NCBI GenBank assembly: GCA_937901285.1
Contig: CALCHI010000068.1
Span: 1 to 13,916 of the forward strand
Origin: UBA8437 sp003445035
Lineage (GTDB): Bacteria > Planctomycetota > Planctomycetia > Planctomycetales > Planctomycetaceae
Reading direction: 5' to 3'
DNA: 13,916 bases
A program made the translations under genes and the position numbers. Shown piece by piece: positions 1 through 6,786 of this stretch (positions are counted from its first letter, which is position 1; each line of letters opens with the position of its first letter). The notes under the pieces are model-generated. The model had not been told where the DNA came from. It saw only the letters and a list, made by a program, of their open reading frames with translations, and searched no databases.

Positions 1-1
1 C

Positions 2-547
2 GACCCACATGCCAGCTGGAAGGCTCCCGCCGATGGACGATTCACGATCGTCGTCCGCGACATCTTCGGCGGCAGCGTCTTCGGACCCGACCGGGTCTAC
101 CAGCTGGTGATCAGTCCGCCCCGCAAACGTATCCAGGCCTTCTCGGTCGTCGGCGACGGCAAGACCCACTCGGGACTCAGCATCGCTGCCGGCGGAGAGT
201 CGACCCTGCAGGTCCTGGCGATTCGCATGGGTGGTTCGGATTCACCTATCGAGGTGACAGCCGAGGGTTTGCCCGACGGTGTCACCGCAGCCACTGTCAC
301 CGTCGCGGCTGGCAAGCCCGTCGCCACTCTCACGTTGAAGGCGACTGCCCAGGCCAAGCCGACACTCTCGCCCATTCGACTGGTCGCCAAGACCGGGACC
401 GACAACTCCAGCTGGCCGGTGCTGCCGGTCGCTCACCTTCCCGGCCCCGCGCCGGCCCGCCGCGTCACCGACGCCCTGATGCTCTCGGTGACCCCCGCCG
501 GCCCACCGCCCCCCAAGAAGACACCCGCCAAGAAGAAAACGCCGTAA
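2..547 (+). CDS. PPC-domain-like secreted protein, C-terminal part (5' end outside window)
   Basis: The frame is open from base 2 to a TAA at 545-547, so this is the last 181 residues of a longer protein whose start lies upstream. The first visible residues (ADGRFTIVVRDIFGG, then VYQLVISP) look like the closing strands of a PPC (bacterial pre-peptidase C-terminal) beta-sandwich. A second domain follows, with the pattern LQVLAIRMGGSDSPIEVTAEGLPDGV cut here as LQVLAIRMGG then PIEVTAEGLPDGV, which is typical of large planctomycete secreted proteins. The C-terminus is a Pro/Lys-rich tail (PPPPKKTPAKKKTP), probably unfolded and possibly wall- or polyanion-contacting. Such proteins are usually exported, but the leader is not in view. 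The next gene starts 46 bases downstream on the same strand, so co-transcription is possible. Domain identity rests on pattern resemblance; the function is unknown. Confidence 0.75.
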   Translation, partial: DPHASWKAPADGRFTIVVRDIFGGSVFGPDRVYQLVISPPRKRIQAFSVVGDGKTHSGLSIAAGGESTLQVLAIRMGGSDSPIEVTAEGLPDGVTAATVTVAAGKPVATLTLKATAQAKPTLSPIRLVAKTGTDNSSWPVLPVAHLPGPAPARRVTDALMLSVTPAGPPPPKKTPAKKKTP

Positions 548-593
548 CCGACGGCCTTCGATCCGGCAACACGCAAGGAACCACCGGCCCACC

Positions 594-1490
594 ATGAACG
601 ATTCAACACCGCTCACGCGGATCCCCGCCGAACCGCTCATCTACGAATTCTCCCGGCACCTGCCGCCCCGGGCCACGATCGCTCCCGGCGGCCGCCTGCT
701 GGTCGAATCCGAAGACGCGCTCTCGGGCCAAATCTCCGCACCCGGCGACCAGCGTGACAAGTCGACAGTCCCCAAGAGCAACCCGGTCAACGGACCGATC
801 GAGATCGAAGGCGCCGAGCCGGGGGACGTGCTGAGCGTGAGGATCCACGCGATCCAGCCGTGGCGCCCCCAGGCCGCGACCTACACCGGTGCTCCGAAAC
901 AGTTGTGCGAGTGGCTGGGCACCGATGTGCCGCCGGGTGGCCACGTCTGCCCGATCGCCGACGGAATGATCCAGTGGAGCGACGAGATCTCGATCCCCTA
1001 CACGCCGATGCTCGGCTGCATCGGCACCGCGCCCGAGTGGGGTGTGCCCACCACCGGGCCGGGTGGACCGCACGGGGGAAACATGGACATCTGTGAAACC
1101 GCACCCGGGGCGACGGTCCACCTGCCGGTCTTCGTCCCCGGCGGTCTGCTGTTCCTTGGTGACGCCCACGCCGCGATGGGGCATGGAGAACTTTCGGCCT
1201 CCGGACTCGAGATGTCGGCGGTGACCGAGATCAGCGTCGACCTGGTCAAGGACCGGGCACTGACGTGGCCCCGGATCGAGAACGACGTCGAGATCATGAC
1301 GGTCACCAGCGGTGCCCCGGCCGAGCGATCGATCGCGCGGGCCTACGCCGAGTTGATCCTGTGGATGGAGGCCGACTTCGGCTGGAATCGCTGGAAGGCC
1401 TACGACCTGCTGACGCACGTCGGCGAGATCTCCATCGGTTACTACGACGGGGGCAGTGTCGCGGCCAAGGTCCGCCGGGAATACCTGTGA
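594..1490 (+). CDS. Acetamidase/formamidase family protein
   Basis: A complete 298-residue protein matching the FmdA/AmdA family, which hydrolyses formamide, acetamide or other short amides to ammonia and the acid, usually in the cytoplasm. The family signatures appear in order: NPVNGPIEIEGAEPGDVL (about residues 63-80), PMLGCIGTAP (138-147), GPHGGNMD (158-165) and GDAHAAMGHGE (189-199). His160, Asp165, Asp190, His192 and His197 are likely metal or active-site residues by position in these motifs (inference). The length fits the shorter bacterial members. No signal peptide is visible. The ATG at 594 has an AAGGA 14 bases upstream, which is a loose spacing. It follows the PPC-protein gene by 46 bases and converges on the aminotransferase gene. 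Which amide it uses cannot be read from the sequence. Confidence 0.93.
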   Translation: MNDSTPLTRIPAEPLIYEFSRHLPPRATIAPGGRLLVESEDALSGQISAPGDQRDKSTVPKSNPVNGPIEIEGAEPGDVLSVRIHAIQPWRPQAATYTGAPKQLCEWLGTDVPPGGHVCPIADGMIQWSDEISIPYTPMLGCIGTAPEWGVPTTGPGGPHGGNMDICETAPGATVHLPVFVPGGLLFLGDAHAAMGHGELSASGLEMSAVTEISVDLVKDRALTWPRIENDVEIMTVTSGAPAERSIARAYAELILWMEADFGWNRWKAYDLLTHVGEISIGYYDGGSVAAKVRREYL

Positions 1491-1502
1491 CCCGGCACCG
1501 GG
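1491..1502. terminator. Short GC palindrome between convergent genes (weak terminator candidate)
   Basis: CCCGGCACCGGG begins right after the amidase stop codon and can form a 5-bp stem with a 2-base loop, or 4 bp with a 4-base loop. No T-run follows on either strand, so it is at best a weak stop signal. The whole gap between the two convergent genes is 31 bases. Confidence 0.2.
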
Positions 1503-1521
1503 CTCGACGCGGCCCGACTCC

Positions 1522-2736
1522 TCAGGCCGCCGCCGCCAGCCTTCCGGTCGCCTGCCCCAGCACGTCGGAAACCACATCGGCCGCACGGTGCATCTGGGCC
1601 ACGCCCAGGCCCGGATGGACCTGGAACATCAGGCTCGTCTCACCCAGTTCGCGAGCCACCGGCAGCCGTGCCGACGGACGCCAACCGGTCCGGTCAAAGG
1701 CCGTCTCCAGATAGATCTCCGGGCACGCCCCGCTGCCACAGGGAATACCCCGAGACGAGATCTCGGCGGCGATCCGATCTCGAGACCAGCCGGACACGAG
1801 CCATTCGGGACGCACGTAGGCGTAGAACTTGTAATAACCGTGATCGATGCCCGCGGCGGGTTCCGGCACGCGCAATGCCCCCATCGCCCCCAGCCGGCCG
1901 GCCAGTACCGCCGCGTTGCCGCGACGCTCGTTCACCCAGCCAGGGAGTTTCCCGAGCGCGATCCGACCCAGCACCGACTGCATCTCGGTCAGTCGCCAGT
2001 TGGTGCCCAGCCCGCCGTGAACATACCGGAACACCGCTCCCTTCGACGGGGCGTGCACCGCATCGTAATCCTTGCCGTGGTCCTTGTAGCTCCAGGCACG
2101 CCGCCAGGTCGACTCGTCATCGGTCAACACCAGGCCGCCCTCACCGCCGGTCGAGAGGATCTTGTCCTGGCAGAAACTGAAGGCCGCCACGTCGCCCAGG
2201 CTGCCCACCGGCCGCCCGTGGTAGGTCGCCCCGTGCGCCTGGGCGCAGTCCTCGATCACCGTCATCCCCTCCTGTTCGGCCAGGGCGAGAATCGGATCCA
2301 TGTCGCACGGCCAACCTGCCAGGTGGACCACCAGCACGCCGCGGGTGCGTGAGGAAACCGCCCCGGCAACCGTCTCGGCCGTGATGTTCCCACTGTCGCG
2401 ATCCACATCCACGAACACCGGGACAGCACCCCGGGCCGCAATGGCGCTGGCACTGGCCAGGAAACTGCGACAGGGCACGATCACCTCGTCACCACGACCG
2501 ATCCCGGTCGCCTCCAGGGCCAGTTCCAGGGCGACGGTGCCGTTGGCCACCGCGACCGCAAATCGGGTTCCGACCGCCTCGGCGTACTCCCGCTCGAACT
2601 CCCGGCCATGAGGACCCGTCCAGTAGTTGACGCGCCCGGAAGCCAGCACCTCGCTGACCGCCCCGGTCTCCTCGTCACCGAAGACCGGCCAGGGGGCCCA
2701 GATGGGAACCGCGCTCGGATGATCCGGATTGCTCAT
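1522..2736 (-). CDS. DegT/DnrJ/EryC1/StrS family PLP-dependent aminotransferase
   Basis: A complete 404-residue fold-type I aminotransferase of the sugar-aminotransferase family, which moves an amino group from glutamate or glutamine to a keto-sugar nucleotide. The product is typically an amino sugar for polysaccharide, O-antigen or glycan decoration. Seen in the sequence: substrate-loop VNYWTG (36-41), cofactor-phosphate region VANGTVALELAL (63-74), VIVPCRSFLASASA (85-98), VIEDCAQAHGA (160-170) with Asp163 expected to contact the pyridine nitrogen, and FSFCQDKILSTGGEGG (186-201) with Lys192 as the Schiff-base lysine. All key residues are present. It is read from the minus strand 3 bases after the sulfotransferase stop codon, so the two form an operon. 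The exact sugar substrate cannot be told. A cytoplasmic enzyme is expected. Confidence 0.94.
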   Translation of the reverse strand: MSNPDHPSAVPIWAPWPVFGDEETGAVSEVLASGRVNYWTGPHGREFEREYAEAVGTRFAVAVANGTVALELALEATGIGRGDEVIVPCRSFLASASAIAARGAVPVFVDVDRDSGNITAETVAGAVSSRTRGVLVVHLAGWPCDMDPILALAEQEGMTVIEDCAQAHGATYHGRPVGSLGDVAAFSFCQDKILSTGGEGGLVLTDDESTWRRAWSYKDHGKDYDAVHAPSKGAVFRYVHGGLGTNWRLTEMQSVLGRIALGKLPGWVNERRGNAAVLAGRLGAMGALRVPEPAAGIDHGYYKFYAYVRPEWLVSGWSRDRIAAEISSRGIPCGSGACPEIYLETAFDRTGWRPSARLPVARELGETSLMFQVHPGLGVAQMHRAADVVSDVLGQATGRLAAAA

Positions 2737-2739
2737 TGC

Positions 2740-3699
2740 TCAGGCCGCCTTCGCTTGTCGCGGGTAGTCGTACCGCTTCATCAACCATCCCGAGAGCCTC
2801 CAGCAGGTCCTGCGGTCCGAATCGGGCAGTCGCTCGATCCAGTCCCAGTCCGGTTTCAGCCTGACCTGTCCGGCCATCCTCAGGCGGTTGCCCGCCACGG
2901 TGTGTCCCACGGAAAACGACTCGCCGGATTCCAGGGCCCGGGCCAACCCGCCGCAGTCCAGCCCGCAGGCGTCACCGATCCGGACCAGTTCTCCGGCCGG
3001 GTCCGACACGAAGTCCTCGTAACGGACCAGCACCCCGCGATCACCGGCCCGTCGTCTCAGGCGAGCGGCAAACAGGTTCGCGATCGTCCAGTAGACGACC
3101 GAGTACCACGCGGGACGCGATGCGAGGTCATGCTGGACACCTCCCTCGAGATCCCGGGCCAATGACTTCTTCCGGGACCACGCCACCGCGCGACTGTCGC
3201 GGACCAGGTGCACCAGTCGCAGGTCGACTCCGGGCAAACGGGCCAGCCAACGGGCCCGCAGCGGTGTCTTGGACGAATCAACAATCACCCGCCGTCGGCT
3301 GACCGCGGCGATTGACTCGTACAGGCTTCCGGTCTGTTCCAGGTATCGTCGAGCAGCCGCGGTGCGGAACAACGACGACGCCTCGGTTCGCCACATCGCC
3401 GCCGGGCGGAACCGTTCGAACCGGGCCTGCATCGCCAGGTAGTCCTCGACGTCGGCTCCCCGGGTCGCGTTCAGCCAGGCCTGGCGAACCTCGTTCCAGA
3501 ACCCGCATCCATCGGCCGGCTCGCCGCACGCACAGAATTCGTTGTTGATCCACCCCGAGCGATGCAGGTTGGAGAGTTCTCCGACACTGACCGCGTCGGG
3601 ATGATTGCCCAGCACGGTGTCGAGCACCGTCGAACCGCTGCGACCGGCGCCGACGATGTAGATGATCCGCAGCGGAGAAGGAGAAGTCGACGTGGGCAT
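2740..3699 (-). CDS. PAPS-dependent sulfotransferase family protein
   Basis: A complete 319-residue protein of the sulfotransferase fold. Near the N-terminus, YIVGAGRSGSTVLDTVLGNH (14-33) is the 5'-phosphosulfate-binding P-loop-like motif; LVHLVRDSRAVAWSRKKS (162-179) is the 3'-phosphate-binding segment with Arg167 and Ser169-Arg170. RYEDF (226-230) near the C-terminal half is also family-typical. A Cys cluster, CACGEPADGCGFW (56-68), is common in bacterial members and may be structural. The family transfers sulfate from PAPS to a hydroxyl or amine on a glycan, lipid or protein. With the sugar aminotransferase 3 bases downstream, a glycan acceptor is the best guess (inference). No signal peptide or membrane helix is obvious, so it is either cytosolic or peripheral. 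First gene of its operon, with a candidate promoter at 3745-3773. Confidence 0.92.
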   Translation of the reverse strand: MPTSTSPSPLRIIYIVGAGRSGSTVLDTVLGNHPDAVSVGELSNLHRSGWINNEFCACGEPADGCGFWNEVRQAWLNATRGADVEDYLAMQARFERFRPAAMWRTEASSLFRTAAARRYLEQTGSLYESIAAVSRRRVIVDSSKTPLRARWLARLPGVDLRLVHLVRDSRAVAWSRKKSLARDLEGGVQHDLASRPAWYSVVYWTIANLFAARLRRRAGDRGVLVRYEDFVSDPAGELVRIGDACGLDCGGLARALESGESFSVGHTVAGNRLRMAGQVRLKPDWDWIERLPDSDRRTCWRLSGWLMKRYDYPRQAKAA

Positions 3700-3744
3700 C
3701 TCGGACCGGTGACGGAAAAGGGATCTCGTACCAGAGACTGCGGG

Positions 3745-3773
3745 TTTTAATTCGCCCCGGCCGCTGTGGGCAA
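3745..3773 (-). promoter_or_regulatory. Candidate sigma70-type promoter for sulfotransferase-aminotransferase operon
   Basis: Read on the minus strand, TTGCCC (3773-3768) is followed by a 17-base spacer and TTAAAA (3750-3745). The -35 matches the consensus at 4 of 6 and the -10 at 3 of 6. It lies in the only AT-richer patch of the gap and would give a leader of about 40 bases before the ATG at 3699. Seen by eye only. Confidence 0.3.
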
Positions 3774-3795
3774 GATCGGTTTGGTACCCGGTCGC

Positions 3796-4305
3796 CTACG
3801 CCGCCGCGCACTCGACCGACACCTCGGTCGCTTGTGCCAGTGTCTGCAACACCACGCAGTAACGTTCGGTCAGTTTCACCAGCGTGGCCAGTTGCTCGTC
3901 ATCGGCATCGGTGTCGAGCTGGAAATGCATGCGAATCGACTGGATCCCGATCGGTGCGTCACGGTCGACGGCCAGCGTGCCCCGAAAATCGAGATCACCC
4001 TCGGCGGTCACCCTGCCCCCCCGCACCGGGATCTCCAGGGCCGTCGCCACCGCCCGCAGTGTCACCCCGGCACACGCCACCAGGGATTCCAGCAACATGT
4101 CGCCCGAGCACAGCGCGGTGCCGTCCCCTCCGGTGGCCGGATGCAACCCCGCCTCGGCCAGTTGCGGACCCGTGTCGACGCGGCAGGTGATTCCCTCATC
4201 GCCCAACGACCCGCCGGCCCGCAGCGTCAGCTTCGCCGAATCGGGATTCTCGCGGTACCGCTCCTTGAGCGGAGCCTGCAGGGCCTTGAGTTGGCTGGCG
4301 TCCAT
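3796..4305 (-). CDS. OsmC/Ohr family protein (peroxide resistance type)
   Basis: A 169-residue protein of the OsmC-like family, thiol peroxidases that reduce organic hydroperoxides in the cytoplasm. Features: GDMLLESLVACAGVTLRAVA (68-87) holds the first conserved cysteine, Cys78, at the start of the central helix; TERYCVVLQTL (146-156) holds the second, Cys150. These are the two positions used as the catalytic pair in the family. An extra Cys66 precedes the helix. The start at 4305 is preferred: GGAAAGG sits about 9 bases upstream, the N-terminus then begins MDASQLKALQAPLKERY as in relatives, and longer in-frame starts would run into the divergent gene at 4442. It is 96 bases upstream of the sulfotransferase on the same strand but probably has its own promoter. 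Whether it is a true peroxidase or a non-catalytic relative cannot be settled by reading. Confidence 0.88.
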   Translation of the reverse strand: MDASQLKALQAPLKERYRENPDSAKLTLRAGGSLGDEGITCRVDTGPQLAEAGLHPATGGDGTALCSGDMLLESLVACAGVTLRAVATALEIPVRGGRVTAEGDLDFRGTLAVDRDAPIGIQSIRMHFQLDTDADDEQLATLVKLTERYCVVLQTLAQATEVSVECAAA

Positions 4306-4392
4306 GAGAATCGACCTTTCCGAGTGTGGCGATCGCAGTGGAACCGAACCGGGCCGGGCGGCTGCTCTGCGTGGCGGAGTGGATGGGAGACC

Positions 4393-4420
4393 ATTAGAAG
4401 AGTAGCTGAACGCGACGCAA
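4393..4420 (-). promoter_or_regulatory. Candidate sigma70-type promoter for the OsmC-family gene
   Basis: On the minus strand, TTGCGT (4420-4415), a 16-base spacer and TCTAAT (4398-4393) resemble a sigma70 promoter; the -10 matches the consensus at 5 of 6, the -35 at 3 of 6. The implied leader is about 80 bases. It lies in the 136-base gap shared with the divergent DUF3604-like gene, for which I found no equally good promoter. Confidence 0.35.
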
Positions 4421-4441
4421 GCGCACCGGCAGAGAAACCCC

Positions 4442-6649
4442 ATGAGTGACACGATGCTCAAGACATCCATCGAACCGTCCACACCGGTCGCCGCCGGCAG
4501 CTTCGGCACCTGGACACTGCGGTTCCAGGCCACCGGCGACGGGCTTCCGGCCGGGACGACGATCCGCGTGGGCACCGACACCGACACCGACTGGGGCGTG
4601 CCCCAGTTCAACGATCCCGGGGCCGCCGAATACGCGACGGTCACGGCACCCGAGGGCGTCGACGTCGCGGCTCTCACGGTGGGAGTGAAGGGATTCCAGG
4701 TCGAGGTCGGGTCGACGGGTTTGCCCGGCGGTGGCGAGATCGCCGTCGTGATCGGTGACACCTCCGGCGGCAGCCCCGGGTCACGGTCTCAGACCTTCCG
4801 GGAACACCATCGGGTCTTTGCCGTCACCGTCCAGCAGGGCGGATCGGACGAGGTCGAGGCGGTCACCGATTCCCCGGTACTCGAAATCGTCGGAGGCGAA
4901 CCGGTGAAACTGGTCGTGGTTGTGCCCTCGGAACTGCCTCCCGGCGAACCGTTCCGGGTCCTGGTCAAAGCCGAGGACGCCTGGGGCAACGCGTCCAACG
5001 GGTACCGCGGCACTGTCACGCTCGCCGGTGACGGCATCGCTCTGGACAACGACACGATCGACTTCTCCGAATCGGATGCCGGTGCGGGCTGGCTCGAAGG
5101 GGCGTCGGCCGACAGGGCCGGTGTGCTGAGATTGACCGCGACCGACAACCAGGCGGGACTCGCCGGCACCAGCAATCCGCTGTGCGTGGTCGAACATGTC
5201 GGCCAGCAACGTTTGCACTGGGCCGACCCGCACGGCGGCCAGCTGGTGGACCGAGAGAAGTTCGCCGGGTTCTTCGCCCACGCCCGCGACGTGGCGGGAA
5301 TCCAGTTCGCGGGATTCCAGCGGAATGCCGACGTGCTCGACGAACAGGACCTGGTCGTGCAGCAGGATGTCGAGCTGGAATTCCACGAGCCCGGCCGGTT
5401 CATCGCCATCCCCGGATACGAGTGGTCGGGCAAGACCTGGGACGGCGGGCACCACAACGTCTACTTCCGTCGCCACCACCAGCCGATCCACCGCAACGCA
5501 CCGGCCGAGACACCCGAGTCGGTGGACAAGTCGACCGAGTTGCACCACGTCCGGGACCTGTACGCCCACTACCGCGGCACCGATACCATCATCACGCCTC
5601 ACGTCGGCGGAGAACACTCGGACCTGAAACACCATGACCCGACGCTCGAACCCGGGGTCGAAATCGTTTCGAGCCACGGGGCGTTCGAATGGATGCGGCG
5701 GGATGCGCTGGCCCGCGGTTACCAGCTCGGCTTTCTCGGCGGCAGCGACAGTTACACCGGGCGACCCGGCGACGACCGCCCGGGACACCAGCAAAGGCGA
5801 TACTCGAAGGCGGGCCTGACCGGCATCTACTGCGACGGGGTGACGCTGGAGAGTTTCTTCGAGGCCATGCGGGCCCGCCGCGTCTACGCCACGACCGGGG
5901 CCCGGATCGTGGCCAGGGCCGACGTCGAGGGACACGGAATCGGATCCCGGTTCAGCACTCGCCAGCAACCGGTCGTCGAAGTCGACGTGGTCGGAACCGC
6001 ACCGCTGGAGTCCGTCGAGCTGTTTCGCAACGAGGAACTGCTGGGACAATGGGACGAGGCCCCGGACGGGGACCCCCGTCGTGTCCGCGTGCTGTGGCAG
6101 GGCAGCAGCCGCCAGACCAGCTACAGCGGAATCGTCTGGGACGGCACGATCACCGTTCACGGAGGACGGATCACCGACACCGACACCCTGCGATTCGACA
6201 GCCCGCGGTCTCACCTGGTCGAGACCACCGAGTCGACGATCCGGTTTCACGCGTGGGGATGCGGGTACCGGATGGGCGTGGAACTGGACATCCAGGGCGA
6301 CGAGTCCACGCGGGTCGAGGTCTCGGTGTCCACGCAGGCCATCACCGGTCCCGCCTACGGCGGCTTCGGATCGTCACAACCCCGCCGGATTTCACTGGCC
6401 CCGGCCGAACGGGCGACGCTGGTCGGACGACTGGGTGAACTGGCCGGGGGCACTCGGACGATCGACCTGGGCGTGCGGGACCGACAACTGGACATCGGCC
6501 TGGCGCCGGTGCACGGCGAACACGAAGCCCACTGCACGTTCCGCGACGAAGATCCGCGGCCGGGAATCAATCCGTACTGGGTGCGAGTGGTCCAGGTGGA
6601 CCAGGAAATGGCCTGGACGAGTCCGATCTGGGTCGACTGGATGGCATAA
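4442..6649 (+). CDS. DUF3604 / PHP-like putative metal-dependent hydrolase
   Basis: A complete 735-residue protein that I place in the DUF3604 family, whose core resembles PHP metallo-phosphoesterases. Residues 1-150 look like a beta-rich domain (RFQATGDGLPAGTTIRVG). Residues 152-250 form an Ig-like segment (FRVLVKAEDAWGNASNGYRG). The PHP-like core spans about 258-490: LHWADPHGGQ (258-267), FIAIPGYEWSG (320-330), GGHHNVYF (335-342), TIITPHVGGEH (382-392), VEIVSSHGAFEW (406-417), LGFLGGSDSYTGRPG (429-443) and RRVYATTGARI (479-489). Likely metal ligands are Asp262, His264, Glu327, His337/338, His387, His412 and Asp436 (inference). The rest is beta-rich. No signal peptide is seen, so it may be cytoplasmic. 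The substrate is unknown; the family is often annotated as a hypothetical secreted or cytosolic hydrolase. Divergent from the OsmC-family gene and 137 bases before the DUF1501 gene. Confidence 0.85.
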   Translation: MSDTMLKTSIEPSTPVAAGSFGTWTLRFQATGDGLPAGTTIRVGTDTDTDWGVPQFNDPGAAEYATVTAPEGVDVAALTVGVKGFQVEVGSTGLPGGGEIAVVIGDTSGGSPGSRSQTFREHHRVFAVTVQQGGSDEVEAVTDSPVLEIVGGEPVKLVVVVPSELPPGEPFRVLVKAEDAWGNASNGYRGTVTLAGDGIALDNDTIDFSESDAGAGWLEGASADRAGVLRLTATDNQAGLAGTSNPLCVVEHVGQQRLHWADPHGGQLVDREKFAGFFAHARDVAGIQFAGFQRNADVLDEQDLVVQQDVELEFHEPGRFIAIPGYEWSGKTWDGGHHNVYFRRHHQPIHRNAPAETPESVDKSTELHHVRDLYAHYRGTDTIITPHVGGEHSDLKHHDPTLEPGVEIVSSHGAFEWMRRDALARGYQLGFLGGSDSYTGRPGDDRPGHQQRRYSKAGLTGIYCDGVTLESFFEAMRARRVYATTGARIVARADVEGHGIGSRFSTRQQPVVEVDVVGTAPLESVELFRNEELLGQWDEAPDGDPRRVRVLWQGSSRQTSYSGIVWDGTITVHGGRITDTDTLRFDSPRSHLVETTESTIRFHAWGCGYRMGVELDIQGDESTRVEVSVSTQAITGPAYGGFGSSQPRRISLAPAERATLVGRLGELAGGTRTIDLGVRDRQLDIGLAPVHGEHEAHCTFRDEDPRPGINPYWVRVVQVDQEMAWTSPIWVDWMA

Positions 6650-6694
6650 GCGAACCTGCCCGGCGATCGGAAACGCCAACCCGACGAAGAGAAG

Positions 6695-6723
6695 TTGAGG
6701 TGTCCCCGACGCCGACATAGACT
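6695..6723 (+). promoter_or_regulatory. Sigma70-like promoter for the DUF1501 gene
   Basis: TTGAGG (6695-6700), a spacer of exactly 17 bases and TAGACT (6718-6723) form a good housekeeping-type promoter, matching 4 of 6 at both boxes. Transcription would begin near 6730, leaving a leader of about 57 bases before the ATG at 6787. It also argues against the in-frame GTG at 6724 as a translation start, because that codon directly abuts the -10 box. Confidence 0.5.
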
Positions 6724-6786
6724 GTGAGGGCCGCGGAGGGAAACCACGGGGCGAACGGGTGTCTTCGAAGAATCGAGGAAGACCAG

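Noticed and set aside
603..1586. A 327-codon antisense frame under the amidase gene
   Set aside because: The amidase frame carries the full set of family motifs; the antisense product is Arg/Gly/Asp-rich and unrecognisable.
1456..2352. A 298-codon plus-strand frame opposite the aminotransferase gene
   Set aside because: It overlaps the end of the amidase and has composition typical of a shadow frame; the minus-strand protein has the PLP lysine and all motifs.
4306..4761. N-terminal extension of the OsmC-family gene to 4761
   Set aside because: It would overlap the divergent DUF3604-like gene by about 320 bases, it has shadow-type composition, and the start at 4305 has a good ribosome-binding site and gives the normal family length.
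4781..6250. A 489-codon antisense frame under the DUF3604-like gene
   Set aside because: High GC leaves the opposite strand open; the plus-strand protein has recognisable motifs throughout and the antisense product has none.
6724..6786. Upstream GTG start for the DUF1501 gene
   Set aside because: It directly follows the candidate -10 box, so it could hardly be transcribed with a leader, and the ATG at 6787 has its own GAGGA site.
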